In this document: one piece after another, positions 19,545-29,069 of the stretch | How the letters are laid out: the number at the start of each line of letters is the position of its first letter | Position numbering within the stretch: position 1 is the stretch's first letter | Assembly (NCBI RefSeq): GCF_026283955.1 | Contig: NZ_JAPDPE010000002.1 | Span: forward strand, 44,389-108,388 | Reading direction: 5' to 3' | Length of the DNA: 64,000 bases | Source: Dyella silvatica | Lineage (GTDB): Bacteria > Pseudomonadota > Gammaproteobacteria > Xanthomonadales > Rhodanobacteraceae | Position numbers and translations under genes: made by a program | Notes under the pieces: generated by a model | What the model was told of the DNA's origin: nothing | Seen by the model: the letters and a program-made list of their open reading frames with translations, nothing else | Databases searched by the model: none

Positions 19545-21557
19545 GTGGCGGCCCGCTTGCGCGAACAGGCCCCGGCCAATGCCGAATTTGCCCGCCTGCA
19601 TAGCATCGCGCTACTGCGGATAGGGCAGCGATCCCACGCACTGGAGGCTTTGCATCACGCCGCCGAGCTCGCGCCCGAACACATTGAAGTGCAGTGCAAC
19701 CTGGCCAGTGCGCAACTGGAAGATGGCGACGCCGAAGGGGCCATCGAACGCCTCCGCGCGGCGCTTCGCCGCAACCCCGGACACCCCGCGGTGCTGCTTG
19801 GGCTGGGCAATGCCTTGATGGCTAGCGCCCGCTACCCACAAGCACGAGAGGCCTATGCCATGGCCACCCACGGTGCGCCTGAGCATCCCGGCCTGCGCTT
19901 GAATCTCGCTGCCGCCGAAATGGAGCTGGGCAACCTGGCCCAGGCAGCCATCCATGTCGACGAAGCCTTGCGACTGGCGCCCAGGCTCGATGCCACGCAC
20001 GAACTACATGGTCATGTACTGCAAGCACAAGGCCATATTGCAGCGGCTGCCCAGGCCTATCTGGAGGCCGAGCGGCTGGCTCCGGAACATCCACATCACC
20101 CGCTATGGGCTGGATTGATGCTGGACGAGTCGGGCCAGCTCACGCTCGCCGCCGAGGCCTATGCGCGCGCCTTGCGCTGTAATCCAGGCTCCGGCCCGGC
20201 ATTGAGCCAATTGGTTTTCGCCAAGCGACGCCTGTACGACTGGCACGATCTGGATGTGCTGAGTGCACAGCTACACCGTGCGGTAATCGATGGGCGCGCG
20301 GGCATCATGCCGTTTCCGTTTCTCGCCGAAGATGCCAGTGCAGCGCTACAGCGCCGCTGTGCGACCACCTTCGCCAGCGGCATCGAAACGCAAATGGCGC
20401 CGCTGCGGCAACAACTCGACTTTAGCTACCCACCGACCAGCGCCAATGCACCGTGGCGAGTGGGTTTTGTCTCCAACGGCTTTGGCGAGCATTCCATCGG
20501 CCGCCTGGTAGTGGCCTTATTCGAGGCCTTACAGGGCAGCGGGCTGGATATCCATTTGTTCGCGACCAAGCCGGCCGACGACAGCCCGATTTATCATCGC
20601 CTGCAGGCAGCCGCCACGATTCACGATGTGGCCGGTCTTGGCCCGGCGCGAACCGCTATGCGCATTCGCCAAACCGGCGTCGAAATCCTGTTCGACCTGC
20701 GCGGTTATGGCAGCGGCTCCAACGTCGATCTGTTTGAGCTGCGTCCAGCACCCGTGCAAGTGAACTGGCTGGCCTGCCCCAGTACCTCCGGTGCACCATG
20801 GATGGATTATCTGGTCACCGACACCATTGCCTTACCGCCGCTTCTGCGCGAACACTTCAGCGAAAAACTGATCCGCCTGCCACGCTGTTTCATCCCCTAC
20901 GACAGCACCCGCGAATTGATCCCGGCGCCCAGCCGTAGCGACTGCGGTCTGCCCGCGCAGGGCACTGTATTTGCCAGCTTCAATAACAGCTACAAACTCA
21001 ACGCGGCGACTTTTGCTCAGTTCATGGCGGTTCTGCGGCGGGTGCCCGAGAGCGTGCTGTGGCTGCATAGCGGGCCCGGTGAAGCCGACGAACGCCTGCG
21101 CGCCACGGCGGTCTCCCACGGCGTTGCGGCGCACCGCTTGATCTTCATGCCGCAGCTGTTTCACGCCGAATATCTTGCCCGTCTCGCCCATGCCGATCTT
21201 TTTCTCGACACCCGACCCTACAACGCCCAGGCCAGCGCCATCGATGCACTATGGTCCGGCTGTCCGGTACTGACCCACTCGGGGCACACCCTGGTCGGCC
21301 GCGTCGCCACCAGCTTGCTACATCATGTGGGCCTGCCCGAACTGATCGTCGAAGGCGAACAGGCCTTTGTCGACATGGCCGTGCGCCTGGGCAGCGACCG
21401 CGAAGCACTGACCGTCTTGCGCCGGCATCTGTTGAAGCAGCGCTCGCGCAATCCACTTTTCGATATGCAAGGTTTCGCCACCGACTTTCGCCGTGCGATC
21501 CAGGCCATGGGCGCGCGCTATCGCATCGGCCGGCCGCCCGCTGATCTGGATCTATAA
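19545..21557 (+). CDS. TPR/O-GlcNAc-transferase-like glycosyltransferase (GT41)
   Basis: A 670-residue protein with N-terminal tetratricopeptide repeats (about 1-230) and a C-terminal GT41 (OGT/SPINDLY) domain (about 300-660). VGFVSNGFGEHSIGRL (about 304) matches the N-lobe motif with the conserved His, and FASFNNSYKLN (about 475) carries the UDP-contacting Lys of the family. Xanthomonas campestris has a structurally studied relative. The acceptor is unknown; a cytoplasmic protein target is likely. TPR-like sequence (HLAELLRRGAFTEAAS) continues in frame about 25 codons upstream of the first GTG without ATG, GTG or TTG, so the N-terminus may be longer through a CTG start, or the start codon was lost. 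Confidence 0.88.
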   Translation: MAARLREQAPANAEFARLHSIALLRIGQRSHALEALHHAAELAPEHIEVQCNLASAQLEDGDAEGAIERLRAALRRNPGHPAVLLGLGNALMASARYPQAREAYAMATHGAPEHPGLRLNLAAAEMELGNLAQAAIHVDEALRLAPRLDATHELHGHVLQAQGHIAAAAQAYLEAERLAPEHPHHPLWAGLMLDESGQLTLAAEAYARALRCNPGSGPALSQLVFAKRRLYDWHDLDVLSAQLHRAVIDGRAGIMPFPFLAEDASAALQRRCATTFASGIETQMAPLRQQLDFSYPPTSANAPWRVGFVSNGFGEHSIGRLVVALFEALQGSGLDIHLFATKPADDSPIYHRLQAAATIHDVAGLGPARTAMRIRQTGVEILFDLRGYGSGSNVDLFELRPAPVQVNWLACPSTSGAPWMDYLVTDTIALPPLLREHFSEKLIRLPRCFIPYDSTRELIPAPSRSDCGLPAQGTVFASFNNSYKLNAATFAQFMAVLRRVPESVLWLHSGPGEADERLRATAVSHGVAAHRLIFMPQLFHAEYLARLAHADLFLDTRPYNAQASAIDALWSGCPVLTHSGHTLVGRVATSLLHHVGLPELIVEGEQAFVDMAVRLGSDREALTVLRRHLLKQRSRNPLFDMQGFATDFRRAIQAMGARYRIGRPPADLDL

Positions 21558-21567
21558 GGATGTAAAT

Positions 21568-22347
21568 ATGAGCAAGCAAGACAAGCACTACCGTAAAACC
21601 ATGGATGCGTTGCAGCTTGAGCTTGCTAGCCTGCATCTCGGATTGCGCCACAGCGGCAAACGGCTTGTGGTGATTTTCGAGGGGCGTGACGCCGCCGGCA
21701 AAGGCGGCACGATTAAACGCATCACCGAAAGCATGGACACGCGCGGCTACCGGATTGCCGCCCTGGGCAAGCCCGATGAAACCGAAGCGACGCAATGGTA
21801 TTTCCAGCGCTACGTCAGCCACCTTCCCGCCGCCGGCGAATTCGTGCTGTTCGATCGCAGCTGGTACAACCGGGCGGTGGTCGAGCCGGCCATGCATTTC
21901 TGCCATAAAGATCAATACGAAGCCTTTCTGACCGCCGTACCGGCATTTGAAAAGCTACTCACCGATGACGGCATCATCCTGATCAAATATTGGCTGGCCG
22001 TCGATCAGAAAGAGCAAGAACAGCGTTTTGCCGAACGCGCCGAAAACCCGTTGAAGCACTGGAAGCTCTCGCCGGTCGATCTTGCCTCGCGTGAAAAGTA
22101 TGCCGAGTTCGGCAAGCTGCGCGATGTGATGATCGAACGTACGCATCGCGCCAACGCCCCGTGGTACGTGGTGGATTTCAACGACCAGAAGCGTGGCCGC
22201 GTCAACCTGATCAAGCACTTGCTGGAGCAAGTCCCGCGTCATCACGCTGAATCGGCATCGATCAAGCTGGATAAGCTCAAAGGCAAGCCGAAACGCGAAG
22301 GCGTAACACCCAAGGCGTTATGGGTTCCGGATACGTACCCCGACTAA
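21568..22347 (+). CDS. ppk2: Polyphosphate kinase 2 (class I type)
   Basis: PPK2 enzymes transfer phosphate between polyphosphate and nucleoside diphosphates. The 259-residue product is a single-domain form with Walker A EGRDAAGKGGTIKRITE (about 38-54), the lid/Walker B segment LFDRSWYNRAVVEPAMHF and KYWLAVDQKEQEQRF. The DRSWYNR form points to class I (NDP as acceptor, ATP or GTP synthesis). A ribosome site (AAGGA) precedes the ATG at 21568, ten bases after the GT41 stop, so the two genes form an operon. A strong terminator follows. Confidence 0.94.
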   Translation: MSKQDKHYRKTMDALQLELASLHLGLRHSGKRLVVIFEGRDAAGKGGTIKRITESMDTRGYRIAALGKPDETEATQWYFQRYVSHLPAAGEFVLFDRSWYNRAVVEPAMHFCHKDQYEAFLTAVPAFEKLLTDDGIILIKYWLAVDQKEQEQRFAERAENPLKHWKLSPVDLASREKYAEFGKLRDVMIERTHRANAPWYVVDFNDQKRGRVNLIKHLLEQVPRHHAESASIKLDKLKGKPKREGVTPKALWVPDTYPD

Positions 22348-22373
22348 TCTGCTCAATCCATACTCAACGCGAC

Positions 22374-22409
22374 AAAAAAGCGGCGGCCCAGCGGGCTGCC
22401 GCTTTTTTT
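22374..22409 (+). terminator. Bidirectional-looking intrinsic terminator after ppk2
   Basis: A stem of AGCGGC...GCCGCT with GC-rich inner pairs is flanked by A6 upstream and T7 downstream, 26 bases after the ppk2 stop. It closes the GT41-ppk2 operon. Confidence 0.85.
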
Positions 22410-22604
22410 GTGCACGACTTCGCCACCTGCCCGTGATTGAGCCACTGATCACCGGGGCATACCCTCAAGGACAGGCCTCTTCCGCGAAACCATCGCGCCA
22501 CGAACAGCCGCGTCGCCGCGGGTGATCGCACCCGGAAACCGAGCCATCTGCGCCGAGCCGTCCGGCGCAAGTTTCTATTCAACAAAGCAGTAATTTCGAA
22601 ATTT

Positions 22605-22625
22605 ATTGCGAATCATTATCAATTG
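22605..22625 (+). promoter_or_regulatory. Fur box upstream of the siderophore receptor
   Basis: ATTGCGAATCATTATCAATT contains the exact AATCATTATC half of the classical Fur consensus, with partial matches on the other side. It lies about 180 bases before the receptor ATG in an AT-rich patch. The rest of 22410-22800 holds no gene. It implies repression by Fe(II)-Fur in iron-replete cells. Confidence 0.7.
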
Positions 22626-22800
22626 CTTTACCTTCCGTGCGCCTCACCAGGCTCAGCCAAGGCGAGCTACGCCAGGCCCCGGAAAGGATTTCCAGCCATA
22701 GCGCCGCCCGAACCCAGCCAAGGAACCCATCGCACTGTCGCCTCAAGCCGGCGGCTTGCACGCGCCCCGCATTTGTATGTCTCGTAAGGAAAAACGTCGC

Positions 22801-25020
22801 ATGTCCTCACCCACTGCTTATGTCACCTCGCAACCCGGCGCGCCCAAACGCCTGCTGATGTCGGCGCTAGGCTTGGCCTTGCTGCCCGTCGCCGCCCAGG
22901 CCAACAGCGGCGCCGATAGCACCCCCAACAGCGACGACCAGAAGCCCAAGGCGACCAAGCTGGAGAGCGTCAAGGTCCAGGCGACCACCGTGAACTCGAC
23001 TTCGCCGAAGTTCACTGCGTCGCTGCTGGATACGCCACGCGCTGTCACCGTGATTCCGCAGCAGATCTTGCAGGAAACCGGCTCGATCTCACTTGCCGAT
23101 GCCCTGCGCACGGTACCCGGCATCACCTTTGGTGCCGGCGAAGGCGGCAACCCCAACGGCGACCGGCCTTTTATCCGCGGCTTTGATTCGCAAAGCTCAA
23201 TCTTTATCGACGGCGTGCGCAGCTCCGGCTCACAATCGCGCGAAATTTTCGACATTGAACAGGTCGAGGTCATCAAGGGCCCGAGTTCGGCCTATACCGG
23301 CCGCGGCTCCGTCGGCGGCAGCATCAATCTGGTCACCAAGGCGCCCACCACCGAGAATGCTCTCAGCGGCAGCCTCGGCCTGGGCACCGCCGACTATCAG
23401 CGCGCCACGGTCGACTGGAACCAACTGATCGGCAGCGACTCGGCCTTCCGCTTGAATGTGCTTGGTCACCGCAACGACATCGCCGACCGCGGCGGCCCCA
23501 ACTCACGCCGCTGGGGCATCGCCCCCTCGATGACTTTTGGCCTGCATGCAGATACCAGCGTCACGCTTAGTTACTACCACCTGCAAAGTGACGATCAACC
23601 CGACAGCGGCATCCCATACAACAACCCGAATAACTACCCGCAGGGCAGCGGCAAGCCAATCCACGTGCCGCACGACACCTACTACGGGCTGTATTCGCGC
23701 GACTTCCAGAAGCAGCGCAACGACGTCGGCACTGTCCTGGTCAAGCACAACTTTGGCAGCGGCTGGCTGCTACGCAACACCACTATGTACGGCCGCTCCA
23801 CCAATGACTACATCTGGACCCAACCGGATGACAGCCAGGGCAATTTCATCGTCAACGGTGGCATCTGGCGACGCAACAACAATCGCGTCAGCAACACCAC
23901 CAACATGACCAATCAGACGGATCTCACCGGTGAATTCCAGACCGGCTCGATCAAGCATACGTTGGCCGTGGGCATCGAAATCTCCAACGAAAAGACCCAT
24001 CGCGACGGCTATCGCATCGGCAATCTCAATGCATGCACGCGCGGCAGCGGAGCCAGCTCCGGCTATTGGTGCGCGCCAGTCATCAACCCCAATCCGAACG
24101 ATCCGTGGAATGGGCCGGTGGTGCGCCTGCTCAACTACACCCGCATCACTACCGACACGCGCTCGGCCTGGGCCTTCGACACGATGGAGTTCAACGAGCA
24201 ATGGTCGTTAAACCTCGGCACCCGCTTCGACAGCTTCCAAACCAAGTCGCGCGCCTCTACCGGCGTCATCAAAAACCATTCCAACTTCTGGAATTACCAG
24301 AGCGGCCTGGTTTACAAGCCGGCGGAGAACGGCAGCATTTACCTCTCCTACGGCACTTCATCCAACCCGCCAGGCGTCGATGCAGGCGATGGTGCCGATG
24401 GCATTGCGTTGACCAACAATGACCTGAAACCGGAAAACAGCCGCAACATCGAACTAGGCTCGAAGTGGGATTTGTTCGACAAGCACCTCTCGCTTACCGC
24501 TGCCGTATTCCGCACCGAGAAAACCAATGCTCGCGTCAACACCGGCGGCCGTGGCAGCCCACAGATCAATGCAGGCAAGCAGCGTGTCGATGGTTTCGAG
24601 CTCGGCCTCAGCGGCGATATCACCGAACGTTGGAACGTGTTCGGCGGCTATACCTATCTCAAGAGCAAACTGATCAAGCCGGCGCCGGGCGATCTCGCCA
24701 GCAAGAACAAACAGTTTCCCAACACCCCGGAAAACAGCTTCACGCTATGGACCAGCTACGCGATCACCCCGCAGCTCACCGTAGGCGGCGGCGCCTACGC
24801 CATGAGCAAGGTCTACGGCAATACGCAGAACACCAAATGGGTGCCCGGCTACACCCGCTTCGATGCCATGGCCTCCTACGCGGTCAATAGCCAGCTGACC
24901 CTGCAATTGAACGTGCAGAACCTCACCAACAAGTATTATTTTGACAAGGCCTATGCCGCGCACTACGCCTCGGTCGCAGCAGGCCGCTCGGCGATCCTGA
25001 ACTTCAACTATAAATTCTGA
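22801..25020 (+). CDS. fiu: TonB-dependent catecholate siderophore receptor (Fiu/PiuA type)
   Basis: An outer-membrane receptor that imports ferric catecholates with TonB energy. From ATG 22801 (AAGGA ribosome site) it is 739 residues: signal peptide to about 35 (ALPVAAQA-like end), a TonB-box area, a plug domain ([53 protein letters not shown]) and a 22-strand barrel ending [10 protein letters not shown]. The order of segments follows E. coli Fiu closely, including [23 protein letters not shown] extracellular loops. It is controlled by a Fur box and followed by a terminator and a Sel1 gene. The substrate is inferred from similarity. Confidence 0.9.
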   Translation: MSSPTAYVTSQPGAPKRLLMSALGLALLPVAAQANSGADSTPNSDDQKPKATKLESVKVQATTVNSTSPKFTASLLDTPRAVTVIPQQILQETGSISLADALRTVPGITFGAGEGGNPNGDRPFIRGFDSQSSIFIDGVRSSGSQSREIFDIEQVEVIKGPSSAYTGRGSVGGSINLVTKAPTTENALSGSLGLGTADYQRATVDWNQLIGSDSAFRLNVLGHRNDIADRGGPNSRRWGIAPSMTFGLHADTSVTLSYYHLQSDDQPDSGIPYNNPNNYPQGSGKPIHVPHDTYYGLYSRDFQKQRNDVGTVLVKHNFGSGWLLRNTTMYGRSTNDYIWTQPDDSQGNFIVNGGIWRRNNNRVSNTTNMTNQTDLTGEFQTGSIKHTLAVGIEISNEKTHRDGYRIGNLNACTRGSGASSGYWCAPVINPNPNDPWNGPVVRLLNYTRITTDTRSAWAFDTMEFNEQWSLNLGTRFDSFQTKSRASTGVIKNHSNFWNYQSGLVYKPAENGSIYLSYGTSSNPPGVDAGDGADGIALTNNDLKPENSRNIELGSKWDLFDKHLSLTAAVFRTEKTNARVNTGGRGSPQINAGKQRVDGFELGLSGDITERWNVFGGYTYLKSKLIKPAPGDLASKNKQFPNTPENSFTLWTSYAITPQLTVGGGAYAMSKVYGNTQNTKWVPGYTRFDAMASYAVNSQLTLQLNVQNLTNKYYFDKAYAAHYASVAAGRSAILNFNYKF

Positions 25021-25035
25021 TTGCGCCGTAACGAC

Positions 25036-25070
25036 AAGCCTCGCCCGTGCCCGTCACGGGCGAGGCTTTT
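25036..25070 (+). terminator. Intrinsic terminator after the siderophore receptor
   Basis: A perfect 14-bp stem (AAGCCTCGCCCGTG/CACGGGCGAGGCTT) with a 5-base loop ends in TTTT, 15 bases past the stop. It should reduce or prevent read-through into the Sel1 gene. Confidence 0.88.
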
Positions 25071-25155
25071 GCACGCTAAGCCGTCGAGCACTAAGACACC
25101 CGATGCTGCTACCTATCGCTTATCACCACCTTTTACGGCCATGGAGCGAGACCTG

Positions 25156-25932
25156 ATGGATAGCCAGACGCCGGGCACCCCGCAACCTTCGAGCAACGCA
25201 TCCATGCTCGATGTCGATGCAGTCAATCGCCTGCTGCAGCAGCAACCCGACGAGGCCGCCAAACTCCTGCAGGCAGCGGCGCGCGCGGGACATGCTCCCG
25301 CACAAACCTGGCTGGCCCAGCTCTATCTCGATGGCACAGGCGTCAGCGCTGATGCCCAAGAGGCACTGCATTGGTTTCAACGTGCCGCACACGCCGATGT
25401 GCCCATGGCCATGAATATGCTGGGCCGCTGCCATGAAAGCGGCTGGGGCACGCCGATAGATTACGAACTGGCGGCGGTGTGGTATCGCCGCGCCGCCACG
25501 CACGATCTGGATTGGGCCGTCTATAACCTCGCCCAGATGCATGCCAATGGCCGTGGCATGATGCAAAGCCGCGCCGAGGCTTTTCGATGGTTCACGCGTG
25601 CTGTCGAACTAGGCCATGCCCGCGCCATGCATTTTCTCGGTCAGTTCTACGAATACGGCTGGGAGGTCGAGGTCGATCAGGCACACGCCTTCGAGCTTTA
25701 CCGCCGCTCCGCCGAAGGCGGCGACTATCGCGGCCTGTGCAGCTGGGCATCAGTGTTGGCAGGCCAAGGCCGTATCGATGAAGCCAGCAGCTTGATTGAA
25801 GGCGCCATCGCACTTGCGCCACGTCACTATCTTGAGCCGCTGGCGCAGCAATTGCGAAGTTCATCACAGATCAAGCTGCACGCACTGATCAAACACATCA
25901 ACACACGCCTCCGATCGACCGAATACGGATGA
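25156..25932 (+). CDS. Sel1-repeat protein
   Basis: A 258-residue protein with about five Sel1-like repeats: AGHAPAQTWLAQLYLDGTGV, ADVPMAMNMLGRCHESGWGT, WAVYNLAQMHANGRGM, GHARAMHFLGQFYEYGWEV and GGDYRGLCSWASVLAGQGRI. Such repeats are adaptor solenoids. No signal peptide is seen from the chosen ATG at 25156, which has GGAGCGAG about nine bases upstream. A similar Sel1 protein (PA4516) follows piuA-piuC in Pseudomonas aeruginosa; here the gene is next to the receptor, but the piuC dioxygenase is missing. Function in iron uptake is unknown. Confidence 0.8.
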   Translation: MDSQTPGTPQPSSNASMLDVDAVNRLLQQQPDEAAKLLQAAARAGHAPAQTWLAQLYLDGTGVSADAQEALHWFQRAAHADVPMAMNMLGRCHESGWGTPIDYELAAVWYRRAATHDLDWAVYNLAQMHANGRGMMQSRAEAFRWFTRAVELGHARAMHFLGQFYEYGWEVEVDQAHAFELYRRSAEGGDYRGLCSWASVLAGQGRIDEASSLIEGAIALAPRHYLEPLAQQLRSSSQIKLHALIKHINTRLRSTEYG

Positions 25933-26364
25933 CATTCGTGTGCGGCCGTCGAGTGCTCGCCCAAAAACTCCGCGTTTTGTGATCGGTTCGACATAAAGCA
26001 CCAGCTTGAAATCCAGGGCAACCGGGCGCGACCTTTGTTCACCGCCAAAGGCGCTCGCACGCGCAGAAAAAGCGGCCGCAACATATTTCGAAAAAGATCG
26101 ATTTCGGCAGACAAACGGTCACTTTTTCCAGACCGGCGGCGGCAAATCGCAAGATCTAATCGCAAGTAAAAACCTTCAGCACCCAGTCAGACAAGCTCAT
26201 CAACCCTGTCGCCATGCGGCCTGCCGAAGCGCGTCTTTGGATGACGTTCGATGGTAGGCGACTCATGGCTGCCTAGGGGGCACCGTATGTCGCACAGCGC
26301 CGCACAAAACGCAAAATCTAACGAAACCACAGTTAGTAGCGCCGCGGACAGGGGGGCGCGACCT
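25933..26364. other. Intergenic region before the minor pilin operon
   Basis: These 432 bases hold no convincing gene. They are locally AT-rich around 26080-26110 and should contain the promoter of the pilin operon, but I see no clear sigma54 (GG-N10-GC) or sigma70 box. An in-frame extension of fimT upstream to about 26251 looks non-coding. Confidence 0.4.
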
Positions 26365-26958
26365 ATGAAAGCAATCCGCGCTTATCGGCTGCACTCTGCC
26401 GGCTTTACGCTGGTAGAAATGATAGTGACGCTGGCCGTCGCCGCGATCATAGCGATGATTGCGTTGCCCAATTTTCGAAATTTAATCGCCAACGCTCGGC
26501 GTGACAGCATCGTCGACAGTCTGGTTGCCTCGCTGCACTACACGCGCAACCAAGCACTCGATCTCGATCAAAATACGACCTTGTGTGCGGGTGTCAGTGG
26601 TATCAACGGCACGCCGACGGGCGCCAACCCAACGGTTTGTGCCACCGACGTATGGGCCAATGGCTGGGACGTCATTACCGTGCCTGGCAACGGCAATCCA
26701 GCTAACACCCTGACCACCCACGCCTTGCCAGCCAGCAGCACGGCGCCGACGTTGAAAGCGGTCAACGGCAATCTGCTATTCACTTTCAACGGCCGCGGGC
26801 TGATCCCCAGCCTGACCGGCAATGAATTGCTGGTGGTCTGCGATTCACGGGGCGCCTCGATGGCACGCGCGGTCGAGGTCAGCAGCACGGGCTATATCCA
26901 ATCATCCCCACAACCCGGCACGGCTCCTGACGGAACCACCGCCCTCACCTGCCCCTGA
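26365..26958 (+). CDS. fimT: Type IV minor pilin FimT/GspH family
   Basis: A 197-residue prepilin-like protein. The type III signal and N-terminal helix read SAGFTLVEMIVTLAVAAII, with prepilin peptidase cleavage expected after the Gly and Glu at +5 of the mature protein. The globular part contains RRDSIVDSLVASLHYTRNQA, typical of FimT/GspH, and a Cys pair near the end (VVCDSRG, LTCP). The ATG at 26365 follows a GGGGGG ribosome site. It is the first gene of a fimT-pilV-pilW-pilX-pilY1-pilE operon that primes assembly of type IV pili at the inner membrane. Confidence 0.88.
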   Translation: MKAIRAYRLHSAGFTLVEMIVTLAVAAIIAMIALPNFRNLIANARRDSIVDSLVASLHYTRNQALDLDQNTTLCAGVSGINGTPTGANPTVCATDVWANGWDVITVPGNGNPANTLTTHALPASSTAPTLKAVNGNLLFTFNGRGLIPSLTGNELLVVCDSRGASMARAVEVSSTGYIQSSPQPGTAPDGTTALTCP

Positions 26959-26968
26959 GCTCACGACG

Positions 26969-27484
26969 ATGAAACGTACAAGCCAAGGCTTTAGCTTGAT
27001 CGAAGTACTGGTCGCGGTGCTGGTGGTCTCGATCGGCCTGCTCGGCATTGCCAGCACGCTACTGACCGCAACCAGCAGCGCGACGTCCAGCTATGTCAGG
27101 CAGCAGGCCGTGCAGTACACCTATGACATCCTCGAGCGCATGCGCGCGAATGCATCGGTTGCCCACGACCCGACTAGCGGCAACCCCTATATCGTCGCCG
27201 CAGCCGCCGCGGGTAGCGCCCCAAGCCCCAACTGCTCCACGGCTACCTGCACCCCCGCTCAAATGGCCGCGTTCGACGTCTGGCAATGGCAGTCGGGCCT
27301 GCAAGCCGATGTACCTGGCGGACTTGGCTCGGTCGCGGTCAGCGCCGGCACCGACAACACCACCATCGTCACGATCACCGTGACCTGGAGCGATCAGCCA
27401 GCACAAACCACGCTTAGTCGCGGCACCCTCTCTTCGACTTCGACGTTGAGCACTCCCACCTATACGGTGACTACCGCGCTATGA
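26969..27484 (+). CDS. pilV: Type IV pilus minor pilin PilV
   Basis: A 171-residue minor pilin. The signature QGFSLIEVLVAVLVVSIGLL gives the prepilin cleavage site (G/F) and the hydrophobic stalk helix; QQAVQYTYDILERMRAN matches the PilV helix that follows. The gene starts ten bases after fimT and its stop overlaps the pilW start by four bases. The product is expected in the priming complex with PilW, PilX and PilY1. Confidence 0.9.
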   Translation: MKRTSQGFSLIEVLVAVLVVSIGLLGIASTLLTATSSATSSYVRQQAVQYTYDILERMRANASVAHDPTSGNPYIVAAAAAGSAPSPNCSTATCTPAQMAAFDVWQWQSGLQADVPGGLGSVAVSAGTDNTTIVTITVTWSDQPAQTTLSRGTLSSTSTLSTPTYTVTTAL

Positions 27485-28560
27485 AATTCAGCCATATGAC
27501 ATCGCGACCGGCCGGCTTCGGCCTGGTCGAAATGATGCTAGCCATGGCGCTCGGCTTGATCATCTCGGCCGGCGTATTCGTCATTTTCCTTGCCCAGCGG
27601 CAGGTCTACAGCACCACGACTTCGCAAGCGCTAGTGCAAGATGCGGATAACGCGATCTCGGCGATTGTCACGCCAGCAATTCGCGGCTCCGGCTTCATGG
27701 GATGCGGTGCGATCAGCAATGGCGTGCATTCTTATCTGACCTCGCGCACCACACCGCTGACCTTTGATACCAGCAGCGGCATCCAGGGATATACCGGCAC
27801 CCTGCCTGCATCGATCGTCGACGGTAGTGCCAACGATGTCAGCAAAGGCGATTGGGCGCCGGCACTCGATGCATCGTTTGTCACTGCAGGCGGCGTGACC
27901 AAGGGCAGTGACGTACTCACCTTAATCGGCGCCACCTCAGGCAGCGTGCCGACCGCGACTAAACAAGACGTCACCGCCAGCGCGCCCATCAGCATTGTCG
28001 ACAGCACGCAGGGCCCGCTTACCAGCGGAGCACAGATACTGGCCTTATCGGACTGCAACAAAAGCGTGGTGTTCCAAGCCACCGGAGTCACCGGCAATGT
28101 CGTTTCCTATACCACCGGACCCAACGGCATTCCGACCTTTCTGGCTGGCGCCCAGTTGGCTCCGGTGCAACAGACCGCCTTCTTCATCGCCAAGGGGCAT
28201 GCCGGCCAAAGTGCCTTGTTCGAAGGTGTGATGACGCTGGGAAGCACCGGTGCGGCGAACGCCTTCTGGACCGTCAACGAAATCGTTCCTGGCGTCAGCG
28301 GCATGAAGGTGCTGTACGGCATCACCAACGGCAACGTCACCCAGTACGTCGATGCCAACGGCGTTGCCGCAGCCGGCGGCTGGTCGCTGGTAACCGTAGT
28401 CAAACTGGGCTTTCTGGTGGAAGGCAATCAGGGCTCGGCGTCCAAGCTTACTGCCCCCACCCTTTACAGCTTATTCAACAGCAGCCTCAGTGTGCCAGCC
28501 GACTCGCGGCTACGGCATGTGTTCTATATGACCGTGAACACTCGGAACACCACGCTATGA
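27481..28560 (+). CDS. pilW: Type IV pilus assembly protein PilW
   Basis: A 359-residue minor pilin, the largest of the set. The prepilin motif RPAGFGLVEMMLAMALGLII is followed by the long PilW globular domain (SAIVTPAIRGSGFMGCG, RLRHVFYMTVNTRNTTL at the end). It overlaps pilV and pilX by four bases each, so translation is coupled throughout. The order pilV-pilW-pilX is the standard one. Confidence 0.9.
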   Translation: MKFSHMTSRPAGFGLVEMMLAMALGLIISAGVFVIFLAQRQVYSTTTSQALVQDADNAISAIVTPAIRGSGFMGCGAISNGVHSYLTSRTTPLTFDTSSGIQGYTGTLPASIVDGSANDVSKGDWAPALDASFVTAGGVTKGSDVLTLIGATSGSVPTATKQDVTASAPISIVDSTQGPLTSGAQILALSDCNKSVVFQATGVTGNVVSYTTGPNGIPTFLAGAQLAPVQQTAFFIAKGHAGQSALFEGVMTLGSTGAANAFWTVNEIVPGVSGMKVLYGITNGNVTQYVDANGVAAAGGWSLVTVVKLGFLVEGNQGSASKLTAPTLYSLFNSSLSVPADSRLRHVFYMTVNTRNTTL

Positions 28561-29069
28561 ACGCCTACTCAGCACAACATCGTCGCCATGCTGCCGGCAT
28601 CGTGTTGCCGGTGGTACTGATCATGTTGCTCATACTGACCATCGCGTCGCTGGTCATCATCGAACAAATCGGCTCGCAAACCCGTATGGCCGGCAATTCG
28701 GCGGCTGAGCAACTGTCAGTGCAGGCGGCCGAGGCGACCTTGCGCCATGCGGCCAATCAGCTCAACAGCGGAAGTCTCAGCGGCTTTCGCAACAATACCG
28801 GCGGGCTTTATTGCAATCGTCCAGATTGCGGCCTGCTGACCACGCCGCCATGGACGGTTGCCGCAAACTGGACCGGTGCACTGTCGGCAAAAATCACTGC
28901 TACTGACGATGGCAGCCTGCACAAATTCATGATCGAGGAACTACCCCCGGTAGTGCCCCGCGGCAGCGATGCCAGGCATCCCTTGCAGGTATATCGCATT
29001 ACCGCGCGGGTTGCCGGACCAGATGGCAACAGCGTCGTGATGTTGCAAACCCTATTCCAGAAACCCTAA
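28557..29069 (+). CDS. pilX: Type IV pilus assembly protein PilX
   Basis: A 170-residue minor pilin of the PilX family. The N-terminus (RRHAAGIVLPVVLIMLLILT) lacks the classic FTLIE form but has the PilX pattern of a short basic leader and a hydrophobic helix, followed by EQIGSQTRMAGNSAAEQLSVQAAEATLRHA, a conserved helix. It overlaps pilW by four bases and pilY1 by one (TAATG). Confidence 0.88.
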   Translation: MNAYSAQHRRHAAGIVLPVVLIMLLILTIASLVIIEQIGSQTRMAGNSAAEQLSVQAAEATLRHAANQLNSGSLSGFRNNTGGLYCNRPDCGLLTTPPWTVAANWTGALSAKITATDDGSLHKFMIEELPPVVPRGSDARHPLQVYRITARVAGPDGNSVVMLQTLFQKP

